A stretch of 64,000 bases of DNA from NCBI RefSeq assembly GCF_944385615.1, contig NZ_CALWXV010000001.1:124001-188000 (forward strand). Reading direction: 5' to 3'. This DNA comes from an uncultured Flavonifractor sp. Its GTDB lineage: Bacteria > Bacillota > Clostridia > Oscillospirales > Oscillospiraceae. Made by a program: the position numbers and the translations under genes. The notes under the pieces were generated by a model, which saw only the letters and a list, made by a program, of their open reading frames with translations, was not told the DNA's origin and searched no databases. Shown piece after piece: positions 35,434 through 42,639 of the stretch; within the stretch, counting starts at the first letter, position 1; each line of letters starts with the position of its first letter.

Positions 35434-37620
35434 ATGATTATCCAAGATGACAAGAAGCGGCTCTTTACCCTACAGACCCGCAATACCACCTATCAGCTCA
35501 AAGCGGACCAGAATGGGGTCCTGCTCCACACCTATTACGGGCCTAAAGTCCAGGGCGGCGATCTCTCCCGGCTGATCCGGTTTGCCGACCGTGGCTTTTC
35601 TCCCAATCCAAACGAGGTGGGGAATGACCGCACCTATTCTCTGGACACGCTGCCCCAGGAATACTCCGGGTCGGGCGCGGGCGATTTCCGCCTATCCTCT
35701 CTGGAGCTGGAGCTGCCCGACGGCAGCTATGTGGCGGATTTGCGCTATGTAGACGCAAAGCTGCAAAGCGGGAAGTATAAGCTGGAGGGCCTGCCCGCCT
35801 TCTTTGGCTCCGATGAAGACGCGGACACGCTGGTTATCACGATGGAGGACGCGGCCGCCCATGTCCGGGTAGAGCTGCTTTACGGCGTATTTGAGGCCTA
35901 TGACCTGATTACGCGAGCGGTCCGAATCGTGAACTGCGGCGATAAGCCGGTTCGGCTGCGCCGGGCCGCCTCTCTGTGCCTGGATTTTCCCAGCGCCGAT
36001 TTGGATTTCATCACCTTTGACGGCGGCCATGTGAAGGAACGCAGCCTGCACCGGACCCATCTGCGCCACGGTATCCAGTCGGTGGGCAGCATCCGGGGAA
36101 TCTCCAGCCACCAGCACAACCCCTTTGTCATGCTGTGCGAGCCCGGCGCTGACGAAGAGCACGGGACTTGCTATGGGGCTGCATTGCTGTACAGCGGCAA
36201 CTTTGAGGCCTCTGTGGAGCGCTGCCAGTTTGAGGACGCCCGCCTGACCCTGGGTATCCACCCCTACCACTTCTGCTGGACCTTGGAGCCCGGCCAGGCT
36301 TTTACCGCCCCGGAAGCGGCGCTGCTCTGCTCTCCCGATGGCTTTGGCCAGATGAGCCGGCAGTTCCACCGGGCCATTCGTGCCCACCTGCTCCGGGACG
36401 TCTGGCAAAACCGGCGTAAGCCTGTGCTGGTCAACAGCTGGGAGGCCTTCTATTTTGACTACGACCATGAGCGGCTGCTCCGGTTTGCCAAGGAATCCGC
36501 CGCGCTGGGCGTGGAACTGTTTGTGCTGGACGACGGCTGGTTCGGCCATCGGGACGACGACTCCAGCAGTCTGGGCGACTGGTGGGTCAATGAGAAAAAG
36601 CTGCCCGGCGGTCTGGGTGCGCTGACGGCGGAGATCAACCAGCTGGGCATGGAGTTCGGCCTGTGGGTCGAGCCGGAAATGGTCAGCGAGGACAGCTGCC
36701 TTTACCGGGAACACCCGGACTGGGTGCTCAATCCCAGCGACCGGCCCTGTACCCGGGGCCGCTATCAGCTGGTGCTGGACTATACCCGGGAAGAGGTCCG
36801 GGATTACATCTTCCAGGCCCTTCAGAAGCTGCTGGATAACGCCAATGTCTCCTATCTGAAATGGGATATGAACCGGGCGCTGACACAGGTTTGGTCTGCC
36901 GCACTGCCCGCCGAGCGGCAGGGTGAGGTTTATCACCGTTTTGTGCTGGGCGTCTATGACCTGCTGGAGCGGATCCGGCAGGCTAACCCCAACACCTTGA
37001 TCGAGGGTTGTTCCGGCGGCGGCGGCCGATTTGACATGGGTATGCTGTACTATACCCCCCAGATCTGGTGCAGCGACAACACAGACGCCATCGACCGCCT
37101 CTCCATCCAGTACGGTACCTCCTTTGCGTATCCCCCCTCCACCATGGGGGCCCATGTCTCTGTCGTACCCAATGAGCAAACCGGCCGAAGCGTACCCATG
37201 GAGACCCGCGCTACTGTGGCCATGTCCGGTACCTTTGGTTATGAGCTGGACCTGGGCGCGCTGCCCGAGCAGGAGAAGGATATGGTGGTCCAGCAGATCC
37301 AGGCGTACAAGGAGAGCTATGATCTGATCCAGACCGGGGATTACTACCGTCTGTCGGCGCCCACGCCCGACGGAGCGCCCACCGCCTGGCTTCATGTCTC
37401 CACCGACCGCCGGACGGCGCTGCTGTGCGTGGTGGCCGGACAGACCCATGCCGGCCCGCCCTTCCGTCAGGTGAAGCTGCGGGGCCTGGACCCCACCCTT
37501 CAGTACCGGCTGACCGGCGACGATACTCCGTGGCCCGGCGATGTGCTGATGCAGGCTGGCTATCCCCTTCCCATGCTGGAAGAATATCACTGTCTCCGCC
37601 TCTGGCTGAAAGCAGAATAA
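35434..37620 (+). CDS. Alpha-galactosidase (GH36)
   Basis: Hydrolyses terminal alpha-1,6-galactose from melibiose, raffinose and stachyose. The 728-residue protein has the GH36 N-terminal beta-domain, a TIM barrel with LDDGWFGHRDDD, the nucleophile Asp in YLKWDMNR, the acid/base Asp in CSDNTDAIDR, and the GCSGGGGRFDMG galactose-binding stretch. There is no signal peptide, so it acts on imported sugar. With amylosucrase and fructokinase it gives a complete cytosolic route for raffinose-family sugars. The ATG follows GAGGAG. Confidence 0.95.
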   Translation: MIIQDDKKRLFTLQTRNTTYQLKADQNGVLLHTYYGPKVQGGDLSRLIRFADRGFSPNPNEVGNDRTYSLDTLPQEYSGSGAGDFRLSSLELELPDGSYVADLRYVDAKLQSGKYKLEGLPAFFGSDEDADTLVITMEDAAAHVRVELLYGVFEAYDLITRAVRIVNCGDKPVRLRRAASLCLDFPSADLDFITFDGGHVKERSLHRTHLRHGIQSVGSIRGISSHQHNPFVMLCEPGADEEHGTCYGAALLYSGNFEASVERCQFEDARLTLGIHPYHFCWTLEPGQAFTAPEAALLCSPDGFGQMSRQFHRAIRAHLLRDVWQNRRKPVLVNSWEAFYFDYDHERLLRFAKESAALGVELFVLDDGWFGHRDDDSSSLGDWWVNEKKLPGGLGALTAEINQLGMEFGLWVEPEMVSEDSCLYREHPDWVLNPSDRPCTRGRYQLVLDYTREEVRDYIFQALQKLLDNANVSYLKWDMNRALTQVWSAALPAERQGEVYHRFVLGVYDLLERIRQANPNTLIEGCSGGGGRFDMGMLYYTPQIWCSDNTDAIDRLSIQYGTSFAYPPSTMGAHVSVVPNEQTGRSVPMETRATVAMSGTFGYELDLGALPEQEKDMVVQQIQAYKESYDLIQTGDYYRLSAPTPDGAPTAWLHVSTDRRTALLCVVAGQTHAGPPFRQVKLRGLDPTLQYRLTGDDTPWPGDVLMQAGYPLPMLEEYHCLRLWLKAE

Positions 37621-37624
37621 GCAA

Positions 37625-37667
37625 AAGAGAGCTGGCCACTGATGATTCTGCGGCCAGCTCTCTCTTT
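37625..37667. terminator. Terminator between the alpha-galactosidase and AraC genes
   Basis: A 12-bp stem (AGAGAGCTGGCC with GGCCAGCTCTCT) flanked by A-rich and T-rich ends. It serves both convergent genes. Confidence 0.85.
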
Positions 37668-37680
37668 ACCAGCGGTTTGC

Positions 37681-38538
37681 TTACGCGTGGTGCTTTCTGT
37701 TTTGGGTGCGCCACTTCTGGGGCGGGGTGCCATAGTGCTTTTTGAAGGCGCGGGAGAAGTGAAATTGGTTGGAGTATCCGCACCGGATGGCAATCTCACT
37801 GATGGGCGCGTTGCTGCTGCACATCAGCTCGGTTGCTTTGGCCAGCCGTACGCGGATCAAAAACTCCTGAGGCGGACAGCCCACATTTTCCTTGAACAGT
37901 TTGCTGAAATAACTGCGGTTGAGGCGGCAGGCGTCGGCCACCTCCTCTACCGTCAGATTCCGCTGATAATTCTGCTCAATATAGGTGACCGCTTCCTGAA
38001 TGTAGAAATCCTTGAGCTGGTTCTCTTGGGCGCTCACCCGGGTAGCGGAGGACTGCATCAGCGCATCCACAAACAGATACAGGTAGCCGATCAGATGGAG
38101 GGCGGAGGCCTGGGGGTGCTCGGCAATGTAGAGCATCAGGTCCCGGACCCGGGCGCTTTGGGTCTCATCGTCGGCCCGGTAAATGGGCTGAGCCGCAGTC
38201 AGCCCGGCATAGCGCAGGGATTCCGAGGCCCGCAGACCATCAAATTCCACCCAGACATATTTCCATGGATGGGCTTCCTCCGCGAAATAGGTGTTGATGA
38301 GGCCGGGGCAGATCAAAAATCCCTGTCCGGCCTGAAGCTCATACCGGCGTGTGGTCACCCCATCCTCTGCGGTGGCGTCCAACGAGCCCCGTCCGGAAAT
38401 CACATAGTGGAACAGGTAGTGATTGCGGATGAATGGCCCGAAGGATTGCAGGGGAGCGCACTGTTCATAGCCATATTGATAGATACGCAGGTCCAAAAAG
38501 TTTTCATTGGGAAAGATGGAAAAGGAGAAATCCTTCAT
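37681..38538 (-). CDS. AraC-family regulator with cupin-like sensor domain (MsmR/RafR-like)
   Basis: A 285-residue regulator: an N-terminal AraC-binding cupin (NHYLFHYVISGRGSL, AGQGFLICPGLINTYFA, WKYVWVEFDG) that would bind a sugar, and a C-terminal double HTH (about 185-280: LTVEEVADACRLNRSYFSKLF, EIAIRCGYSNQFHFSRAF, TPPQKW). Its position at the end of the GH36 locus and the cupin sensor make it a good candidate inducer-responsive activator. The ATG follows GAGGAGGGG. A TATACT box lies upstream near 38577. Confidence 0.92.
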   Translation of the reverse strand: MKDFSFSIFPNENFLDLRIYQYGYEQCAPLQSFGPFIRNHYLFHYVISGRGSLDATAEDGVTTRRYELQAGQGFLICPGLINTYFAEEAHPWKYVWVEFDGLRASESLRYAGLTAAQPIYRADDETQSARVRDLMLYIAEHPQASALHLIGYLYLFVDALMQSSATRVSAQENQLKDFYIQEAVTYIEQNYQRNLTVEEVADACRLNRSYFSKLFKENVGCPPQEFLIRVRLAKATELMCSSNAPISEIAIRCGYSNQFHFSRAFKKHYGTPPQKWRTQNRKHHA

Positions 38539-38673
38539 CCGGCGCCCCTCCTCATGATGTAAAGATATTTGTCTTTAGTATAGCATAAACGCGGCGGAAA
38601 GGCACATGATTTCTTAACAGAGCATATCATTTTGTTTCCCAAAGAGAAGCAAGGGCAGGAAAGGAGATCAGCC

Positions 38674-40593
38674 ATGCCCAGGTTATACTATAAAGAAGCG
38701 CAGCGGCGTGCCCAAAAGGAGTTTCGCGCCTGCACCTCCCGGGGTGAATATCCCTATCCACCTGTTCTGGACGATTTTGTTTCCAGAGACCAGCTCAACC
38801 GCGGGGTCAATCTGGGCACGGTCCAGATTCCACTGGAGTTCGTGGTGGGCACCTGCACCGATATCCGGACCAACGCCTTTGCCCGAAATTTTATGCCGCT
38901 GTTGGAGGAAGATTCGGAATTTGCTACCAAATGGCAGGCGCTTTGCCAGGCCCATGTGGAGGAGGGCATCCGGGACCCCATCAAGGTTTACGAGTATATG
39001 AACCGTTACTATGTCCAGGAGGGCAACAAGCGGGTCAGTGTACTGAAATTTTTTGGCGGTGATGTGGTCACCGCCTCTGTGATCCAAATCCTCCCGGAGC
39101 GCAATGAGACGCCCGAATCCCAGCTCTACTATGAGCTGCTGGAGTTCCGCCGTCTCAGCCAGATCAGCTATGTGGAGTTTTCCAAGCCGGGCAGTTACCT
39201 TCGGCTCCAGGAGCTGATGGGGAAGGCCCCTGACGAGCCGTGGACCGAGAATGAGCGCCGGGATTTTTCTGCGGCCTATTACTCCTTCCGTCAGGCCTAT
39301 GAGGCCCATGGAGGGAACCGTCTGTCCTCCACGGTTGGCGACGCCATGCTGGCGGTGATCCAGGTCTATGGCTATCCGGCGCTTTACAGCAAGACCCCGT
39401 CCGAGATCTTCCAGCTGGTGTCCAAGGCCTGGGAGGAAATCGTCCTACAGCAGGAAAAGGACCCCATTGATATCAAGCTCACACCGGAGGTAAAAAAGCC
39501 TGGACTGCTGTCCAAGGTATTCTCAACAGGCGAAAAAGGCGCCATGCGGGTGGCCTTCATCCATGACAAGACCCCTACGGAATCCGGCTGGACCAACAGC
39601 CACGAGCAGGGGCGGCTCCATGTCCAGCGGGTGTTTGGCGACGCCATCCAGACCACTCCCTATTTTAACGCTCTGGAGTCCGATCCGCTGGCCGTCATCC
39701 AGCAGGCCATCGCCGACGGCAATACTATTATCTTTACCACCTCTCCCCGGTTGCTGCCCGCCTCACTCCGGGCGGCGGTAGAGCAGCCCAAGGTCACCAT
39801 TCTGAACTGTTCTCTCAACAAGTCCCACCGGTATATCCGCACCTATTACGCCCGGATGTACGAGGCCAAGTTTATCATCGGGGCCATTGCGGGCAGCCTG
39901 GCCGGTGTGGACAATGTGGGTTATCTGTGCGACTATCCCATCTATGGTCAGATTGCCGGTATCAATGCCTTTGCTCTGGGGGTGCAGATGGTAAATCCCC
40001 GCACCAAGGTCTATCTGGAGTGGTCCACGGTGGGCGGAGCGGAGGCCGCTATCCGCAGGCTGACCGACCGGAATATCCGGCTGATCTCCTCCCGCGATCT
40101 GACCCGGAAGGGGGACCGGAGCTGGACCAGCTTTGGCCTGTCCCTGATTTCCGAGAAGGACCGGGTGATCCTGGCGGCTCCCGTATGGCAGTGGGGGGTC
40201 TATTATGAGGCCATGCTCCGCCGTATCCAGGACAAATCCTTTCAGACCGAGTATGAGGAAAGCGGGAAGGCCCTGAACTATTATTGGGGCATGCCCTCCG
40301 GCGTGGTGGCCCTCCATTGTACTGATAAAGTGCCGCCCAGCACCCAGAAGCTGGCCGAACTGCTGCAAAACTCCATCCAGGCCGATCTCTACTATCCCTT
40401 CAGAGGCAAGCTTTACGCCCAGAACGGGAAGGTTTTGGAGGGGGATCTGACCCCGGAGCAGATCATCTGTATGGACTGGCTGGCGGAAAATATCGTGGGT
40501 TCCATCCCGGAATACGATGAGCTGAGTGAGACAGGCAAGGCCACCGTGGATCTGGTGGGTGTAGAGATTATTTCAAAAGATAAGCGGGGATGA
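38674..40593 (+). CDS. Cytosolic ParB-like / BMP (PnrA-like) fusion protein
   Basis: A 639-residue protein without signal peptide or lipobox. The N-terminal part (about 30-145) resembles a ParB-like nuclease fold (IPLEFVVGT, RTNAFARNF, DPIKVYEYMNRYYVQEGNKRVSVLKFF). After a linker, the C-terminal half (about 290-630) resembles the BMP/PnrA periplasmic purine-nucleoside-binding family (MRVAFIHD, EQGRLHVQRVFG, FIIGAIAGSLAGVDNVGYLCDYPIYGQIAGINAFALGVQM). Being cytosolic, it cannot serve as a transporter subunit and may sense a nucleoside-like ligand. It ends one base before a metallophosphoesterase gene. The ATG at 38674 follows AAAGGAG. Confidence 0.78.
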   Translation: MPRLYYKEAQRRAQKEFRACTSRGEYPYPPVLDDFVSRDQLNRGVNLGTVQIPLEFVVGTCTDIRTNAFARNFMPLLEEDSEFATKWQALCQAHVEEGIRDPIKVYEYMNRYYVQEGNKRVSVLKFFGGDVVTASVIQILPERNETPESQLYYELLEFRRLSQISYVEFSKPGSYLRLQELMGKAPDEPWTENERRDFSAAYYSFRQAYEAHGGNRLSSTVGDAMLAVIQVYGYPALYSKTPSEIFQLVSKAWEEIVLQQEKDPIDIKLTPEVKKPGLLSKVFSTGEKGAMRVAFIHDKTPTESGWTNSHEQGRLHVQRVFGDAIQTTPYFNALESDPLAVIQQAIADGNTIIFTTSPRLLPASLRAAVEQPKVTILNCSLNKSHRYIRTYYARMYEAKFIIGAIAGSLAGVDNVGYLCDYPIYGQIAGINAFALGVQMVNPRTKVYLEWSTVGGAEAAIRRLTDRNIRLISSRDLTRKGDRSWTSFGLSLISEKDRVILAAPVWQWGVYYEAMLRRIQDKSFQTEYEESGKALNYYWGMPSGVVALHCTDKVPPSTQKLAELLQNSIQADLYYPFRGKLYAQNGKVLEGDLTPEQIICMDWLAENIVGSIPEYDELSETGKATVDLVGVEIISKDKRG

Positions 40594-40594
40594 T

Positions 40595-41185
40595 ATGAAA
40601 ATTTTAGCCATCTCTGACGTGACTGCAAAATATTACTTTGATTTCTATAAGCCGGGCAAACTGGACGGGATCGATCTGATCCTGTCCTGCGGCGACCTTC
40701 ATCGGGAATATCTGGAGTTTTTAGTCACGATGTCCAACCGCCCGGTCCTCTATGTGCATGGCAACCATGACGAGTGCTATGACCAATTTCCGCCTCTGGG
40801 CTGTACCTGTATCGACGACATGATCTATGTCCACCAGGGGGTCCGTATTTTGGGACTGGGCGGGTCCCACCGCTACCGGGACGGAAAATATATGTACACG
40901 GAAGCTCAAATGCGCTGGCGTATCCGCCGCCTGTGGTTTCAGCTGCGCAAGTACAAGGGGTTTGATATTTTGGTCACCCACGCCCCGGCACGGCATATCA
41001 ACGATTTTGAGAGCATCTCCCACCGGGGGTTTTCCTGCTTTGTGGACCTTTTGGAAAAGTATAAGCCCAAGTATTTTCTCCATGGCCACATCCATCAAAA
41101 CTATGGAATACATATTCCCCAGAAGACCATTCGGGGAGAGACCACCATCATCAACAGCTACGACCATTGCGAGTTTGAGTTTTGA
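40595..41185 (+). CDS. Calcineurin-like metallophosphoesterase
   Basis: A 196-residue phosphoesterase. Metal-binding motifs are present: ISDVTAKYY (Asp8; the usual His two residues later is Thr10), SCGDLHREY, VHGNHDE, THAPARH and HGHIHQNYG. Substrate is unknown; the family covers nucleotides, cyclic nucleotides and phosphoproteins. The ATG lies one base after the stop of the ParB/BMP fusion gene, so they are almost certainly co-expressed. Confidence 0.87.
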   Translation: MKILAISDVTAKYYFDFYKPGKLDGIDLILSCGDLHREYLEFLVTMSNRPVLYVHGNHDECYDQFPPLGCTCIDDMIYVHQGVRILGLGGSHRYRDGKYMYTEAQMRWRIRRLWFQLRKYKGFDILVTHAPARHINDFESISHRGFSCFVDLLEKYKPKYFLHGHIHQNYGIHIPQKTIRGETTIINSYDHCEFEF

Positions 41186-41423
41186 ATCTGCCCCTGTGGT
41201 CAAACGGTCCCCAGCGTGTCCATGGTGGGCGACACCAGGATTTATCAATTCGGACTTGAAATTGAGATGAAAATCCTGCATAGTATAGATTACAGATCGT
41301 AGATATGGCGGATATGCTCCCGGAACAGGAGCAGGCGCTTGCCGGTCAGCCCGTCCTGGCCTGGGACCCTGCCGAGCGGGCGCATTTCTGTGCCTGGTGT
41401 ACAGGAATGGAGGAGAGCGGGCA

Positions 41424-42257
41424 ATGCTGAAGGACACGGCGCTTCAAATTTTAGACCAGACCAGATCGGTCCTGGAATCCTACTGGCAGGGCAACTGTGA
41501 AGAGATCCTGACATACTTTGCAGAGGACTCCACCTGGATCGGCGCACAGTTGGAACAGTTTTACCAAGGAAAGGTCCACATTGCCCAGGCCATCCGCCAG
41601 ATTTCCGCTGAAATGAAGCCCTGTTATCTGCTGCACCAGGAGTACAGGCTGGTACATAGAGATAAAAACAGCTGTACCGTTATGGGAAAATACCTGGCCA
41701 CCACCGACGAAACGGCGGAGTATTTTTTACAGGGTTGGCAGCGGGTCACCTTCCTTTGGGTTTTGGAGGACGAGATACCCAAAATCCGGCACTGCCATGT
41801 GTCAAATCCCATTGGTGAATTGAAGGTGGCAAAAGGAGAGGCCTTTGTCAACACCATCGGAAAAATGGCTTATCAATTTCTCAAGCTGCACCAACAGGCG
41901 ACGCACAGCAAGCAGCGGATCATGGTTTTGGACCGCAGCGATACCATGCACTTTATCTCTCCCTATGAGATTGCCTACGCCACGGCGGACCGCCACAATA
42001 CCAATATCGTTCTCATCCATGGACAGGAGATCTTTGCCCGTCTCAAAATCACCGATCTGCTGGAGCAGGCCGACGGTGGGCTGGTGGCCATTCACCGCAG
42101 CCACCTGGTCAACCCGTTTTATGTGAGCCATCTGGAAAAGCAGACAGCTGTTTTGCGCAGCGGGGTTCGTCTGCCCATTCCGGAAAAAAAGTATACGGAG
42201 ATCCGGGAACGGCTCCAGGCCGTTTTTTCCGCTCCATCGGAGACATCTGAACCTTAG
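41424..42257 (+). CDS. SnoaL-like/LytTR one-component regulator
   Basis: A 277-residue protein in which a LytTR DNA-binding domain (about 165-265: SPYEIAYATADRHNTNIVLIHG, GLVAIHRSHLVNPFYVSHLEK) is fused to an N-terminal SnoaL/NTF2-like domain (about 1-125: SVLESYWQGNCEEILTYFAED). There is no receiver domain, so it probably responds to a small ligand bound in the SnoaL pocket. The ATG at 41424 follows GGAGGAGAG. The next gene (DUF4157 protein) has a LytTR-type tandem site in front of its promoter, making it the likely target. Confidence 0.85.
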   Translation: MLKDTALQILDQTRSVLESYWQGNCEEILTYFAEDSTWIGAQLEQFYQGKVHIAQAIRQISAEMKPCYLLHQEYRLVHRDKNSCTVMGKYLATTDETAEYFLQGWQRVTFLWVLEDEIPKIRHCHVSNPIGELKVAKGEAFVNTIGKMAYQFLKLHQQATHSKQRIMVLDRSDTMHFISPYEIAYATADRHNTNIVLIHGQEIFARLKITDLLEQADGGLVAIHRSHLVNPFYVSHLEKQTAVLRSGVRLPIPEKKYTEIRERLQAVFSAPSETSEP

Positions 42258-42266
42258 GGCTTGCTT

Positions 42267-42332
42267 GAAAAAATAACGGGTCAATTCCCGGGCCTTTTTT
42301 GCTGACCATATACCCTTCAGGGGGTATATGGT
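42267..42332 (+). terminator. Two hairpins after the SnoaL-LytTR gene
   Basis: A short stem CGGG/CCCG (42277-42290) is followed by GGCCTTTTTT, a weak terminator. A perfect 11-bp inverted repeat with six-base loop (42305-42315 with 42322-42332) follows without a T tract; it may be an operator or a second pause hairpin. Confidence 0.5.
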
Positions 42333-42347
42333 TAGTTTAGACTTACA

Positions 42348-42377
42348 AACGTTTTTCGTGATGTGATATCCGTCTTT
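42348..42377 (+). promoter_or_regulatory. LytTR-type tandem binding site
   Basis: AACGTTTTT (42348-42356) and TCCGTCTTT (42369-42377) start 21 bp apart with a 12-bp gap, as LytTR proteins require. They match 8 and 7 of nine positions of the published LytTR consensus. The pair ends 13 bp before the -35 box. Confidence 0.6.
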
Positions 42378-42390
42378 GGTGCGGATTATA

Positions 42391-42419
42391 TTGACTGCTT
42401 TTTCTTTTTACGATATAGT
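42391..42419 (+). promoter_or_regulatory. Promoter of the DUF4157 gene
   Basis: TTGACT (42391-42396), a 17-bp spacer and TATAGT (42414-42419). About 210 nt of leader follow before the ATG; I see no clear RNA element in it. A leaderless 52-codon ORF at 42422 is not supported. Confidence 0.8.
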
Positions 42420-42639
42420 TTATGAAACAGCAGGGAAAACTGAAAGGCCCACAAGGCTATGGGAACATCCATGCTATCCGCAGAGCCAACGGGTCAAAGG
42501 AATCATTGACAGATAACCCCTGGCCGGACCAGGTTTCCTGTGCAGTTGCCTTGACGCAATTGGAGGGGTATATTTTGTAGCGTTTTTATGGGCTGGATGT
42601 GCCTTTTGTACTCCGTGCCATACCTCAGGAGGATCATCT

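Noticed and set aside
41305..41430. 41-codon ORF before the SnoaL-LytTR gene
   Set aside because: No Shine-Dalgarno sequence; it overlaps the next gene's start and has no recognisable features.
42422..42580. 52-codon ORF in the DUF4157 leader
   Set aside because: It would begin a few bases after the -10 box with no ribosome-binding site, and its sequence shows no family features.
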